Of a stretch of DNA of 47,865 nt, positions 32,723 to 41,697 are shown in pieces. The notes under the pieces are model-generated. The model was not told where the DNA came from and did not search any database. It worked only from the letters and a program-made list of their open reading frames with translations. The stretch's first letter is position 1. Every line of letters begins with the position of its first letter. This DNA comes from Domibacillus antri (lineage in GTDB: Bacteria; Bacillota; Bacilli; Bacillales; Domibacillaceae): contig NZ_MSDU01000026.1 in NCBI RefSeq assembly GCF_001936625.1, forward strand, positions 1 to 47,865. Reading direction: 5' to 3'. The position numbers were made by a program, and so were the translations under genes.

Positions 32723-33370
32723 TTGATAAAACTCGTGAAAGGACAGAAAGTGGATTTGACGAAACAGTCTTCGATCCGGACATCTATACGTCTTGGGCTT
32801 GGATGGGATATAAGCAAAGATATGACACCCCGATACGACTTAGATATTGTGGCCTTATTAGTTGATGATGATGGCGTTGTCCGTTCTCCTGAACATATCG
32901 TTTTTTATAATCAGTTGACGGCGCTGGACGGTGCGGTTGTTTTATCAAATGATAATCAAACAGGCGCAGGAACGGGTGATGATGAAGAATTGTTCCTTCA
33001 ACTGTCTCATGTACCCGGATTCATCGACAAAGTAGTGGCGGCAATTGTTGTTCATGATGCGGATGAGCGCGGCCAAACATTTGGTGAAATGAAAGATGCG
33101 TTTGTACGTATTGTAAATGAAGATACAAAACAAGAAATGTACCGATACGAATTGGGAAAGGATTTTGCAGGCGAGACAGCAATTGTCGCTGGTGAAGTGT
33201 ATCGGACAAAGAATGGCTGGGTATTTTCGGCGTTAGGAAAGAGCATTGATGGAGGGCTTTTTTCTTTGTGCAGAGAATACGGTATAAATGAACTGCCAGC
33301 CTCCTTTTTTACAAAAAAAGAAGCGATGACTAAATTATCTCCGCTGCACGTAAAAAAGCCATTTTTCTAA
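32723..33370 (+). CDS. TerD family stress protein
   Basis: The 215-residue TerD-domain protein (YceC/YceD/YceE family) starts IKLVKGQKVDLTKQ. It has the calcium-binding core RYDLDIVALLVDDDGVV, the loop NDNQTGAGTGDDEELFLQLS and IVVHDADERGQTFG. TerD proteins are cytosolic Ca2+-binding proteins of the general stress and tellurite-resistance set. Two TerC proteins are encoded elsewhere in the window. AGGAGGAGTCAATTTG could favour TTG at 32722, but ATG 32723 is the in-frame choice. Glutathione peroxidase follows 31 nt later. Confidence 0.88.
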   Translation: MIKLVKGQKVDLTKQSSIRTSIRLGLGWDISKDMTPRYDLDIVALLVDDDGVVRSPEHIVFYNQLTALDGAVVLSNDNQTGAGTGDDEELFLQLSHVPGFIDKVVAAIVVHDADERGQTFGEMKDAFVRIVNEDTKQEMYRYELGKDFAGETAIVAGEVYRTKNGWVFSALGKSIDGGLFSLCREYGINELPASFFTKKEAMTKLSPLHVKKPFF

Positions 33371-33401
33371 GATTGGTTTCATGTTGATAGGAGGGCTATA
33401 G

Positions 33402-33878
33402 ATGACAAGTGTATATGAGTTTCATGTAAAAAAACCGAATGGTGAAATGGCAGCGCTGAAAGAATACGAAGGCAAGCTGTTGATCATTGTGAATACGGCA
33501 AGTAAATGCGGATTCACGCCACAATTTGCCGGGCTTCAGTCACTATATGAAAAATATAAAGATCAGGGTTTGACAGTACTTGGATTTCCGTGTGATCAGT
33601 TTAATAATCAAGAGTTTGATGACATTGAAAAAACGACGGAATTTTGCCGTGTAAATTATGGCGTCACGTTTCCAATGTTTGCGAAAGTCGACGTGAACGG
33701 TGAAAATGCAGATCCATTGTTCAACTATTTAACGACAGAAAAAAAAGGCCTTTTATCGAAAAAAATCAAGTGGAATTTCACAAAATTTTTAGTGGACCGT
33801 GATGGACAGGTTGTTGAGCGGTACGCGCCAACAACCGATCCGGAAAAAATAGAAGCGGATTTGAAAAACGTCCTATAA
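33402..33878 (+). CDS. bsaA: Glutathione peroxidase family peroxidase
   Basis: The 158-residue thiol peroxidase has the catalytic tetrad motifs NTASKCGFT (Cys36), GFPCDQF (Gln66, with Cys64) and KIKWNFTKF (Trp and Asn). Bacillus BsaA-type enzymes reduce hydroperoxides, using thioredoxin rather than glutathione. Length is normal. AGGAGGGCTATAG is the RBS. It follows the TerD gene closely, so the two stress genes may be co-transcribed. A decayed 3' fragment of a paralogue is at 6411-6640. Confidence 0.93.
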   Translation: MTSVYEFHVKKPNGEMAALKEYEGKLLIIVNTASKCGFTPQFAGLQSLYEKYKDQGLTVLGFPCDQFNNQEFDDIEKTTEFCRVNYGVTFPMFAKVDVNGENADPLFNYLTTEKKGLLSKKIKWNFTKFLVDRDGQVVERYAPTTDPEKIEADLKNVL

Positions 33879-33970
33879 TTCAGTCACATTTTGTCAGAGG
33901 CAATCCGAAGAATAAGAGTGGTACATGAGTCTTAGACATGAGCTGCACTGAAAACGGAGAGAACAAATTA

Positions 33971-34008
33971 AAAAGCGCCGGGGCACTTTACACTCCAGCG
34001 CTTTTTTG
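33971..34008. terminator. Bidirectional terminator
   Basis: AAAAGCGC...GCGCTTTTTTG hairpin between convergent genes (gpx on +, coiled-coil gene on -). Confidence 0.75.
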
Positions 34009-34425
34009 TTATGAAATGGCTTTTTTAATGATGCGGATCTCGGTTTCAATGTCACTGACACGCGTTGATAAATCAAGAACAACCGCCCCTTGTTCAGTAT
34101 TATAAGCTGTTTGCTGGTGGATCATGTCCACTTTATTTTCAAGGTTAGTCAAGCGGTCATCCATTTGTAAGAGGTGTTCATCCAATTGCGAGAAGCGCTC
34201 ATCGATCTGTAAGAAACGTTCGTCAATTTGCGAGAAACGTTCATCGATTTGAGAAAAACGTTCGTCGATGTGTAAAAGCTGTTCATCAATTTGCGAAAAA
34301 CGTTTTTCCATGCGTTTATCCATTTCACTAATACGCTGATCCATTATTTCCAAACGGTGATATAGCGGGTCAATAGCTTCCTTTAAGACGGATTGCAGCA
34401 TAAATTTGAGGTCATTTTTTTCCAT
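34009..34425 (-). CDS. Heptad-repeat coiled-coil protein
   Basis: The 138-residue protein is almost all coiled coil. Its centre is built of seven-residue repeats of the form I-D-E-R-F-S-Q (RFSQIDEQLLHIDERFSQID and so on), encoded by about seven 21-bp units at 34154-34300. No TM or catalytic motif is present. GGGAGATGAAACCACA supports ATG 34425 (MEKNDLKFMLQS). The upstream frame to 34470 is unlikely. Function unknown; a dimeric or trimeric rod is expected from the heptads. Confidence 0.75.
   Translation of the reverse strand: MEKNDLKFMLQSVLKEAIDPLYHRLEIMDQRISEMDKRMEKRFSQIDEQLLHIDERFSQIDERFSQIDERFLQIDERFSQLDEHLLQMDDRLTNLENKVDMIHQQTAYNTEQGAVVLDLSTRVSDIETEIRIIKKAIS
34154..34300 (-). repeat. 21-bp tandem repeats inside coiled-coil gene
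   Basis: About seven imperfect 21-bp units (such as CGTTCATCGATTTGAGAAAAA), each encoding one heptad. Units differ at third positions, so they are old rather than freshly expanded. Confidence 0.75.
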
Positions 34426-34582
34426 TGTGGTTTCATCTCCCGGGGATTGGATGGTTGTCCAGCGGCGCAAGATAGAAGTCCTTCACATTCTAACATGGAT
34501 CGGGCAAATGTGACAGATAGAATTTTCATTGTAATGGCCGTCTTTCCTCATGAATACATTAATGCAGGAAAGGGTGATGGGC

Positions 34583-36418
34583 ATGTGCGGAATAACCGGA
34601 TGGGTGGATTATCACCGGGATTTGACGAAAGAAAAAGGAAACGTCGCAAACATGGCAGCGACTTTAAAAAAGCGCGGGCCGGACGATTTTCGTATATGGA
34701 CAGCGCGCCATGCGGCATTTGGTCATACGCGTCTTGTTGTTGTAGATCCGGCGGGCGGTGCGCAGCCGATGACACGGAATCAATATACCATTGCCTACAA
34801 TGGCGAGCTGTATAACACAGAAGAGATCATGAAGGAGCTGCTCACAAAAGGATATACGTTTCAAGGGCATTCTGATACAGAAGTGCTGTTAACGGCTTTT
34901 ATGGAATGGAGGGAACAGTGTGTATATCATTTGAATGGAATTTTTGCATTCGGCGTCTGGGATGAAACCAGACAGGAGCTTTTTATGGCAAGGGATCGAT
35001 TAGGTGTAAAGCCGCTTTTTTTTAAGGAATCGAAGGGGTCTTTTTTATTCGGTTCAGAGATAAAATCACTGCTTGCACATCGAGATGTGAAGGCGGAAGT
35101 GGACCGCGCCGGACTGATGGAGTTGATTGCGCTCGGTCCCGGGCGAACGCCGGGAAACGGGGTGATTAAAGAAATCAAGGAATTGAGGGCAGCACATGCG
35201 TTGACATATAACAAGAGCGGCTTGACTATTTGGAGGTATTGGAATGTCAAAAGCAGTGAACATACTCATTCACTCGATGAAACAGCAGAACATGTCCGTT
35301 TTTTGCTAAAGGATGCGGTTGAGCGGCAGTTGACGGCGGATGTACCGGTTTGTACATTTTTGTCCGGCGGTGTGGATTCGAGTGCTATCAGTGTTTTTGC
35401 GGCCGATTTCTTTCGTGAAAATAGCCGGGGACCGCTCCATACGTATTCGATTGAATATGAAGAAAACAGCCGTTTTTTTAAACAAAGTCTATTTCAACCT
35501 GGTGAAGACCATCCATGGATCGAAAGAATGCAAAAATATACGGGTTCCGTTCATCATACTGCGGTTATAGGTCAAAACACGCTTGCGGAAAAGCTGAAAG
35601 AAGCGATGATCGCACGTGATTTGCCGGGTATGGCAGATGTGGATTCTTCATTATTGTGGTTTTGTGAGGAAATTAAGCATGACTTTACGGTCGGGCTGTC
35701 CGGTGAATGCGCGGATGAGATTTTTGGCGGCTATCCATGGTTTTACAGGGAGGAGCTGTTAAATGCAAATGGATTTCCATGGATGAGGTCTCTGCCTGAA
35801 AAGAAACGCTTGTTGAACGAAAAATGGCAGAAAGTCCTTCCGTTAGAAGAGTATGTGCAGGAGCGGTATGACGATATGGCCGCTGAAACACCCCGGCTTG
35901 ATGGAGAGAGTATGATGGAGAATCGGCGCCGGGAGATGTTTTATGTAAATATGGTTTCATTTATGGCGTCGCTTCTAGAGAGGAAAGACCGGATGAGTAT
36001 GGGCGCAGGACTTGAAGTCAGAGTGCCGTTTGCTGATCACCGGCTGGTTGAGTATGCATGGAATATTCCGTGGGAAATGAAAATGGCGGATGGACGGGAA
36101 AAAGGTATTTTAAGGAAGGCTCTTAATGGACTGCTGCCTGATGATGTGCTGTACCGTAAAAAAAGTCCATATCCGAAGACGCATCATCCGGACTACACAG
36201 CATTGGTCAGCCGAATGCTGAGGGAGATTTTATCAAAAGACTCGCCGCTTCTTGAATTTTTCTCGCGTGAAATATTACAAGAAATGGTGGATTCAGGAGG
36301 AACATCATTTCAGGTTCCATGGTTTGGTCAGCTTATGACAGGGCCGCAACTGATGGCGTATTTTATTCAAATGAATATGTGGTTTGAAGAATACAATGTA
36401 AGATTATGTGACAATTAA
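34583..36418 (+). CDS. asnO: Asparagine synthase (glutamine-hydrolysing)
   Basis: This 611-residue class II amidotransferase makes asparagine from aspartate, glutamine and ATP. The N-terminal Ntn glutaminase starts MCGITGWVDY, where Cys2 is the nucleophile after Met removal, and contains KKRGPDD and YNGELYN. The synthetase domain has the PP-loop LSGGVDSSAIS and GLSGECADEIFGGYPWF. Size and features match B. subtilis AsnO (614 aa), which acts in sporulation; AsnB is the other option. ATG 34583 is set by the Cys2 requirement and by AAAGGGTGATGGGC. Confidence 0.93.
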   Translation: MCGITGWVDYHRDLTKEKGNVANMAATLKKRGPDDFRIWTARHAAFGHTRLVVVDPAGGAQPMTRNQYTIAYNGELYNTEEIMKELLTKGYTFQGHSDTEVLLTAFMEWREQCVYHLNGIFAFGVWDETRQELFMARDRLGVKPLFFKESKGSFLFGSEIKSLLAHRDVKAEVDRAGLMELIALGPGRTPGNGVIKEIKELRAAHALTYNKSGLTIWRYWNVKSSEHTHSLDETAEHVRFLLKDAVERQLTADVPVCTFLSGGVDSSAISVFAADFFRENSRGPLHTYSIEYEENSRFFKQSLFQPGEDHPWIERMQKYTGSVHHTAVIGQNTLAEKLKEAMIARDLPGMADVDSSLLWFCEEIKHDFTVGLSGECADEIFGGYPWFYREELLNANGFPWMRSLPEKKRLLNEKWQKVLPLEEYVQERYDDMAAETPRLDGESMMENRRREMFYVNMVSFMASLLERKDRMSMGAGLEVRVPFADHRLVEYAWNIPWEMKMADGREKGILRKALNGLLPDDVLYRKKSPYPKTHHPDYTALVSRMLREILSKDSPLLEFFSREILQEMVDSGGTSFQVPWFGQLMTGPQLMAYFIQMNMWFEEYNVRLCDN

Positions 36419-36476
36419 GATGTTTTCTTCCGGCAAATCGGGGAATATAATAACAAACAAGGAAGGAGTGCTGACA

Positions 36477-36776
36477 ATGAAAACGAACAAAATGAAGTGT
36501 GTTTATCGAAGTGGACACGGTGAGTGGAAGCAAGGCGAATTGTTCGAGGAAGAATTGAACATCGGAGAAGGCACTCACTTTCATATAAAATGCGGTGAGT
36601 CGTCAAAGTTTTATGACATGGTATCTGACCGATATTTGGCAGATAGAAAGGACCGGCAAAAGACATACTATAAATTCGAAACGCCTGATGCGGTTCAAGC
36701 GGATGACCGTTTTTACAGTGTCGCAAGCATTGACCACCGGAATCAAGATATTACATTTGATATACACAGTGAATGA
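36477..36776 (+). CDS. Hypothetical protein
   Basis: A 99-residue soluble protein (MKTNKMKCVYRSGHGEWKQG ... VASIDHRNQDITFDIHSE) rich in charged residues. I do not recognise a family. AAGGAAGGAGTGCTGACA supports ATG 36477; the frame extends upstream to 36408 and would overlap asnO, which is not needed. A TTCG-loop hairpin with T-run follows (36793-36827). Confidence 0.65.
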   Translation: MKTNKMKCVYRSGHGEWKQGELFEEELNIGEGTHFHIKCGESSKFYDMVSDRYLADRKDRQKTYYKFETPDAVQADDRFYSVASIDHRNQDITFDIHSE

Positions 36777-36792
36777 CCGAATAGATGTTTCA

Positions 36793-36827
36793 AGGGGCTC
36801 GCTTCTTCGGAAGGGGGTCTTTTTTCG
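36793..36827 (+). terminator. Probable intrinsic terminator
   Basis: GGGGCTCGCTTC-TTCG-GAAGGGGGTC imperfect stem with a stable TTCG loop, followed by TTTTTT. Confidence 0.55.
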
Positions 36828-36912
36828 TTGAGAGGAAGGGATTCGAAAATTTCTGTTTTATCTGATAATATTTTGTGGTAAATTAGGTGAATAACTGGAG
36901 AGGATGAAAGAA

Positions 36913-37227
36913 ATGACACAATTGCAAAATGTAAGTATTATCAAGAAAGCGAATATTTATTTTGACGGAAAAGTAACGAGCCGGACCGTTTTATTTCCGG
37001 ATGGGACGAAAAAAACACTAGGTATTATGCTGCCCGGAGAATATGAATTTTCAACGGATTTAAAAGAAGAAATGGATATCTTGGCTGGAAAGCTTGACTA
37101 TAAATTGACGGGTCAGGATTGGAAAACGATCGAAGGAAGCGGTGTTTTTTATGTCCCGGCCAATGAGACCTTCCAATTAAAAGTACATACAACAACTGAT
37201 TATTGCTGTTCATATTTGAATGAGTAA
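36913..37227 (+). CDS. ppnP: Pyrimidine/purine nucleoside phosphorylase PpnP family
   Basis: The 104-residue cupin-like protein matches the PpnP (formerly UPF0345/DUF1255) pattern: NIYFDGKVTSRTVLFPDGTK, LGIMLPGEYEFSTDLKEEMD, LAGKLDYKLTGQDWKTIEGS and YVPANETFQLKV. PpnP phosphorolyses several nucleosides to base and ribose-1-phosphate. ATG 36913 begins TQLQNVSII; ATG 36904 is also possible behind GGAGAGG. A TTCG-loop terminator follows. Confidence 0.87.
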   Translation: MTQLQNVSIIKKANIYFDGKVTSRTVLFPDGTKKTLGIMLPGEYEFSTDLKEEMDILAGKLDYKLTGQDWKTIEGSGVFYVPANETFQLKVHTTTDYCCSYLNE

Positions 37228-37243
37228 TACATAAGCAGTGTAT

Positions 37244-37273
37244 GAGAACATTTCTTCGGAAGTGTTCTTTTTC
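37244..37273 (+). terminator. Terminator after ppnP
   Basis: GAACATTTC-TTCG-GAAGTGTTC hairpin followed by TTTTTCG. Confidence 0.85.
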
Positions 37274-37284
37274 GTGTTATAAAA

Positions 37285-37311
37285 GAAAAAAGGAGCCGAT
37301 GAAGCCGGCTC
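37285..37311 (-). terminator. Terminator for the luciferase-like gene
   Basis: On the minus strand, GGAGCCGGCTTCATCGGCTCC is followed by TTTTTTCTTTT. Confidence 0.85.
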
Positions 37312-37320
37312 CAAAACACA

Positions 37321-38304
37321 TTAATGCTGCAGTAAATCCGCCACAATTTCAAAAGAGTGAAGGCGCGCTTCATGATCAAATATTTGAGCATTAACCATAA
37401 TTTCATCCGCTTCTGTTTCTTGAATAAATGCATCCAGTTTGTGTTTAACCGTTTCGGGGCTGCCGATGATGGCCATGGAGAATTTTTGCTGTAAAGTCGC
37501 TTTTTCAAACTCATTCCATAACTTGTCCATATTGTCAACGGGCGGCTGCAGCGGTATCGGGTTATTACGGATTAGATTAAGGGAATGCTGCTGCATTGAC
37601 GTGGCTAAGTGTTGTGCTTCTTCGTCTGTGTCAGCGGCAATAATATTTACGCCGAGCATCGCATAAGGTTTGTCAAGCACGTCTGACGGCTGAAAGTGAC
37701 GGCGATATAAAGAGAGCGCCGGCAGAGTGTTATCAGGTGAGAAATGGCTCGCAAATGAAAAAGGCAAACCAAGCTGTCCGGCCAGCTGGGCGCTGAAGCC
37801 GCTTGAACCCAGCAGCCAGATCGGCACGTTCAACCCCTCGCCTGGGATTGCCCGGACCGGCTTTCTTCCCAGTTCAAAATAAGCGCAAAGTTCCGCCAGC
37901 TGGTCAGGAAAATCGTGACCGTCACTCCGGCTGTCGCGTCGAAGGGCCCGCATTGTGACTTGATCTGTTCCCGGTGCGCGGCCGAGACCGAGGTCAATGC
38001 GGCCTGGAAACAAAAATTCAAGCGTTCCAAATTGTTCCGCAATCACAAGAGGCGAATGATTCGGCAGCATGATGCCGCCTGAGCCCACGCGGATTGTTTT
38101 TGTAGCCGCAGCAACATGTCCGATGACAACGGCAGTAGCGGAGCTTGCGATGCCCGGCATATTATGGTGCTCAGCGAGCCAGTATCGATTATAGCCCCAC
38201 TTTTCGGCATGCTGAGCAAGGTCAGCCGTGTTGCGGAAAGAGTCGGAAGGTGTTCCGCCTGCTGTAATGGGGGACAGGTCAAGAACGGAGTATTTGATGG
38301 ACAT
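37321..38304 (-). CDS. Luciferase-like (LLM class) flavin-dependent monooxygenase
   Basis: The 327-residue TIM-barrel flavin oxidoreductase matches the single-component luciferase-like group (MsnO8/YtmO-like). Motifs: [76 protein letters not shown] and [18 protein letters not shown]. Such enzymes use FMNH2 and oxygen; the substrate cannot be read here. ATG 38304 follows AGAAGTG-type RBS. The longer frame to 38367 adds unsupported residues. It is monocistronic. Confidence 0.9.
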   Translation of the reverse strand: MSIKYSVLDLSPITAGGTPSDSFRNTADLAQHAEKWGYNRYWLAEHHNMPGIASSATAVVIGHVAAATKTIRVGSGGIMLPNHSPLVIAEQFGTLEFLFPGRIDLGLGRAPGTDQVTMRALRRDSRSDGHDFPDQLAELCAYFELGRKPVRAIPGEGLNVPIWLLGSSGFSAQLAGQLGLPFSFASHFSPDNTLPALSLYRRHFQPSDVLDKPYAMLGVNIIAADTDEEAQHLATSMQQHSLNLIRNNPIPLQPPVDNMDKLWNEFEKATLQQKFSMAIIGSPETVKHKLDAFIQETEADEIMVNAQIFDHEARLHSFEIVADLLQH

Positions 38305-38382
38305 AGTGGTTACACTTCTTTCTATGTATGGTTTGTATAAGTGTAGCAGGAATACTTCGTGGGGCAAAATAAAATGACTTGA

Positions 38383-38656
38383 TTTACATCATCAAATGGA
38401 GTAGTATACTCATACAAGCTGCGTTGTACGTAATGAATAATTAAGTTTTAACCTTTAAGCTGTAATCGGGAGTTTTAAATAAGAACGGGAATGACATGCC
38501 TCTGTCGATACGACAAGGGGGACAGGCAGGAACGTTTTTGCGGACACCCACTTTGAGGAGTGGTGGTTTAAAACTTTTTTATAAAATGAATACGGCAAAG
38601 GCGGCTTTCGTCATTATGACCTTCTAAATCAGTTCCTTTTGGGGCTGATTTTTTTG
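38383..38656 (+). ncRNA. Orphan transcription unit, candidate structured RNA
   Basis: A promoter-like TTTACA-N16-TATACT (38383-38410) is followed by about 200 nt with stems (TGCCTCTGTC...GACAGGCA near 38493-38530; CCCACT-TTGAGG-AGTGG near 38558-38573). It ends in an AATCAG...CTGATT terminator with seven T's (38626-38656). The only ORF of note is 42 codons from ATG 38496, with no RBS. I cannot match it to a known RNA family. It could be an sRNA, a leader, or a small-peptide gene. Confidence 0.5.
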
Positions 38657-38728
38657 TTTTCGAAACGCTGTTCCCACATACATGTTACAAGATCGGGACT
38701 CATATATATAACAAAGAGGGGGGAACAA

Positions 38729-38968
38729 ATGATGAAAAGGGATATTGTTACGCTATTGGGAGGTTTTCTGACTTCTCTTTTCTTGTTCCTTGGCACAATC
38801 GGTGTCTCATTTGACTGGTTTACACCAAAAAGCATCGATGCGTTTATAATGCTTTCCAGTGCAGCCGGCGCACTATTCATTAACCTGTACGCAGTTTGGA
38901 AAAATACGTATGTCAGCAAGAAAGCCCGGAAGCAAAAAGAAGTGTTGAAACAAAAAGGATTGAAGTGA
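38729..38968 (+). CDS. Holin-like small membrane protein (SPP1-holin type)
   Basis: The 79-residue protein has two TM segments (about 6-26 and 38-58) and a basic tail NTYVSKKARKQKEVLKQKGL that resembles SPP1-type phage holins. Holins permeabilise the membrane. No endolysin or other phage gene lies next to it, so it may be a domesticated or stranded holin. AGAGGGGGGAACAA precedes tandem ATGs at 38729 and 38732. A terminator follows. Confidence 0.6.
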   Translation: MMKRDIVTLLGGFLTSLFLFLGTIGVSFDWFTPKSIDAFIMLSSAAGALFINLYAVWKNTYVSKKARKQKEVLKQKGLK

Positions 38969-38982
38969 TAAAAGCAGCGTAA

Positions 38983-39019
38983 TATACACGGCAGGCTCCA
39001 TTCTGCTGTGTATTTTTAT
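38983..39019 (+). terminator. Terminator after holin-like gene
   Basis: ATACACGGCAG...CTGCTGTGTAT hairpin followed by TTTTATT. From 39020 to 39256 I see only AT-rich sequence with no gene. Confidence 0.8.
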
Positions 39020-39256
39020 TATTATAAATTTCCTTTTTAAACATACGAAATATAACAAATGTAAAAAATGTTAATTATAGGTGAATGATTTTTGAATTTT
39101 AAAAATTGATTAAAGTGAAACAGAACCTAGAGGATGAGTTTGGAAAGTCATTTATTCGAGGATATTTTATCCTTCGCCGGCATCGTTGTACTTACAAAAT
39201 CTTGTCAGCAAATTTAAATATAGGATGTAATAAGGTAAGAAAAGCTTGTATACTTT

Positions 39257-39283
39257 AAACAAGCATAGTTTGTGTCGGATGAA
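39257..39283 (+). promoter_or_regulatory. Candidate sigma-D promoter of chemoreceptor gene
   Basis: TAAA, a 15-bp spacer and TCGGATGA resemble the sigma-D consensus TAAA-N15-GCCGATAA, 34 nt before the chemoreceptor ATG. Motility and chemotaxis genes use sigma-D in Bacillus. Confidence 0.35.
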
Positions 39284-39317
39284 GTCGAATAAAAGAACAA
39301 GGAGGGCCGGATTATTT

Positions 39318-41009
39318 ATGAATAGAAAATTAAAATTAGGCGCAAAGATCAATTTAATGGTTATTGGTATTATTTTGTTCTTATCAATAATCGTCGGAGC
39401 TGTGGTCATTCAGCAAGTTGGTGCCGGAATCAAGCAATTTGCGGTTGAAAAGGCAAAAGGAGATCTTAGCCTGGCATATCGTTACATTGACAATAAATTT
39501 CCGGGAGAATGGGCCATTAAAGACGGCCAGCTTTATAAAGGCGATACGGTTATGAATGAAAATTTTGAAACGGTTGATAAAATCGGGGAAGATACAGGCG
39601 ATACGGTCACTATTTTCCAGGGAAATACCCGCATTGCAACCAATGTTATGACGGACGGGGAAAGGGCGATCGGAACAGCAGTTTCACCAGAAGTGGAACA
39701 GGCGGTGCTCGAAAAGGGTGAAAATTATTATGGTGAAGCAGAAGTTGCGGGAAACTGGTATCAAACAACCTATATGCCGTTAAAAGACAGCGCCGGAGAG
39801 GAAATCGGGATCTTTTATGTGGGCGCATCGCAGCAAATTATTGATCAAACCATTTCCGGTTTCTTAAAAATATTTTTGGTTGTCTTGTTGGTGATTATTC
39901 TCTTAGCATCTCTCGTCATTTTATGGTTCACACGAAGATTAAAAAAGCGGTTAACAGCCATTTCAACAGCGCTCGACAAAGCTGGAAACGGGGATTTTAC
40001 CACAGAGGTGAAGGATCATGCAGGAGATGAACTGACGGATCTTGCCAACAGTTACAATTCGACGAGGGAAAGCTTGCGGACAATGATTATGGAAGTGTTA
40101 CAAACATCCGAACAGGTAGCGGCTTCATCCGAGCAACTAACTGCCAGTGCGGAGCAGACAAGCCGGGCGACGGAAGAGATTACGGAATCTGTTCAGCACA
40201 TTGCGAACGGTGCTGAAAATACGACATCCAGTTTAGAAGAAAGCGCGAAATCACTGGAAGAAGTGTCACTCGCAGTCGGCAGCATTGCTGAAAATTCAAA
40301 TACGATTGCAGAAGCGGGTTCAAAAACGGCGGAACAGGCAAAAACAGGAGGAGAATTTGTCGGGAAAACAGCTCTTCAAATGGAAACCATCGATCGTTCG
40401 GTTAACGAAAGCGGAGAGGCGATCAAGCTTTTGGATACACGATCGCAGGAGATTGGTGAAATTTCCAAAGTGATTACCGATATTGCGAATCAGACGAATT
40501 TGCTGGCGCTCAATGCCGCCATTGAAGCGGCACGGGCAGGGGAGCAGGGAAAAGGATTTGCAGTAGTGGCGGATGAAGTTCGCAAACTGGCCGAACAATC
40601 GCAGCAGTCCTCTACGCAAATTTCTGAGCTGATAAAAGAAATTCAAGTGAATATGGGCCGTTCCAATCTGGCCATTAATCGAGTGAAAACAGAAGTAAAA
40701 GAAGGTCTGGATATCGTCGGGGAAACGGAAAAAAGATTTACCGAAATTATACAGTCCATGGATCAAATCGGTACTCAAATTGATGATATGGCAGCAACAG
40801 CCCAGCAAATTTCCGCCAGTGCACAGGAATTATCAGCCACGGTTACGAACATTACGACAGTTTCAAAAGAAGCTTCGATTCATACGCAAAGTGTAGCGGC
40901 CTCCACAGAAGAGCAGATGGCTTCGATGGAAGAAATATCATCCGCATCAAATGTGCTGGCTGAAATGGCGATGAATTTACAAGCGCTGGTCAGCAAATTT
41001 AAAGTGTAA
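39318..41009 (+). CDS. Membrane methyl-accepting chemotaxis protein with Cache-type sensor
   Basis: This 563-residue chemoreceptor has TM1 (about 11-33), a 150-residue extracellular sensor with Cache-like features ([40 protein letters not shown]), TM2 (about 188-210) and HAMP (212-265). A long signalling coiled coil follows with the tip [20 protein letters not shown] and [14 protein letters not shown]. It signals through CheW/CheA. The ATG lies behind AAGGAGGG. A sigma-D-like promoter at 39257-39283 fits its role. A repeat-type terminator follows at 41116-41155. Confidence 0.92.
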   Translation: MNRKLKLGAKINLMVIGIILFLSIIVGAVVIQQVGAGIKQFAVEKAKGDLSLAYRYIDNKFPGEWAIKDGQLYKGDTVMNENFETVDKIGEDTGDTVTIFQGNTRIATNVMTDGERAIGTAVSPEVEQAVLEKGENYYGEAEVAGNWYQTTYMPLKDSAGEEIGIFYVGASQQIIDQTISGFLKIFLVVLLVIILLASLVILWFTRRLKKRLTAISTALDKAGNGDFTTEVKDHAGDELTDLANSYNSTRESLRTMIMEVLQTSEQVAASSEQLTASAEQTSRATEEITESVQHIANGAENTTSSLEESAKSLEEVSLAVGSIAENSNTIAEAGSKTAEQAKTGGEFVGKTALQMETIDRSVNESGEAIKLLDTRSQEIGEISKVITDIANQTNLLALNAAIEAARAGEQGKGFAVVADEVRKLAEQSQQSSTQISELIKEIQVNMGRSNLAINRVKTEVKEGLDIVGETEKRFTEIIQSMDQIGTQIDDMAATAQQISASAQELSATVTNITTVSKEASIHTQSVAASTEEQMASMEEISSASNVLAEMAMNLQALVSKFKV

Positions 41010-41115
41010 AAAAGGGAAACACAGCATGAACGTGATTTTCATTGACTGATTGTCCAATTTAGCAAATTATTCATGCCTGATCTTCGTTTGTATGGCATTT
41101 ATATCAATTAAGGAA

Positions 41116-41170
41116 GGAGATGTCTCAAGAATATATCGAGACATCTCCTTTTTATTTCGATGGCGGAGTA
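41116..41170 (+). repeat. Dispersed repeat, copy H (terminator part)
   Basis: GGAGATGTCTC...GAGACATCTCC hairpin with TTTTTATTTCGATGGCGGA. This equals the terminator end of the dispersed element (compare 28443-28490), without most CCGG modules. It serves as terminator for the chemoreceptor. Confidence 0.65.
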
Positions 41171-41319
41171 ATCCGTCCTAAATGAAGTTGAATTCAGTTG
41201 AGATATTCGTTTATCCAGCCAAAATGGTGAAAAATCTGACCCTACATTGGCAACTTATGGGCCCCCTCCTTTTTTATCTCAAGAAATCATTACCAATTCA
41301 ATGAAACAAACTATTTGAA

Positions 41320-41487
41320 TTAAAGCTTATTTTGGAATTGATACTGATTCATTAACTTGTCAAGCCGCTGACTATGTTGAATAGTCTCAATATGATCAAG
41401 TCCTTTTGTTGTTCCGGTGGAAATCATTAACTTGCGTACTGTTTTGATTTGCACCATTAATTCATCAAAGCTTTCATGATTATTCAT
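41320..41487 (-). CDS. Spo0E-like aspartyl-phosphate phosphatase
   Basis: The 55-residue helical protein carries the Spo0E family signature SQRLDKLMNQY and the preceding helix VQIKTVRKLMISTG. Spo0E-type phosphatases remove phosphate from Spo0A-P and delay sporulation. GGAGGTTCTTATTC sets ATG 41487. It is divergent from a sporulation-type kinase gene, and Spo0A boxes lie between the two. Confidence 0.85.
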   Translation of the reverse strand: MNNHESFDELMVQIKTVRKLMISTGTTKGLDHIETIQHSQRLDKLMNQYQFQNKL

Positions 41488-41576
41488 GAATAAGAACCTC
41501 CAAAAATATAATATTCATACTGCTTGAAAACGCAACAGGGAGTAGTATAGGAGATTTTACACGATCAAGAAATAGA

Positions 41577-41615
41577 TTCGACAAAAGTTCTTATAACCAT
41601 ACATACTTGTCGAGA
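41577..41615. promoter_or_regulatory. Spo0A boxes between spo0E-like and kinase genes
   Basis: On the minus strand, TTTTGTCGAA (41586-41577) is a perfect 0A box. On +, CTTGTCGAGA (41606-41615) matches at most positions. They lie between the divergent starts, so Spo0A-P could control its own phosphatase and kinase. Confidence 0.55.
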
Positions 41616-41697
41616 TTTCGGGGACGGAATTGATTGGCTTCGCTTTTTAAGTGCAGTAAAATAATAAAGAATTATGACAAATGAAAAGGGAATGACG

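Noticed and set aside
34154-34300. Regular 21-bp repeats that could look like a CRISPR array
   Set aside because: The units are directly abutting with no spacers and encode in-frame protein heptads.
39600-41000. Several long alternative-frame ORFs across the chemoreceptor
   Set aside because: All are shadows of the intact 563-residue receptor and have no RBS.
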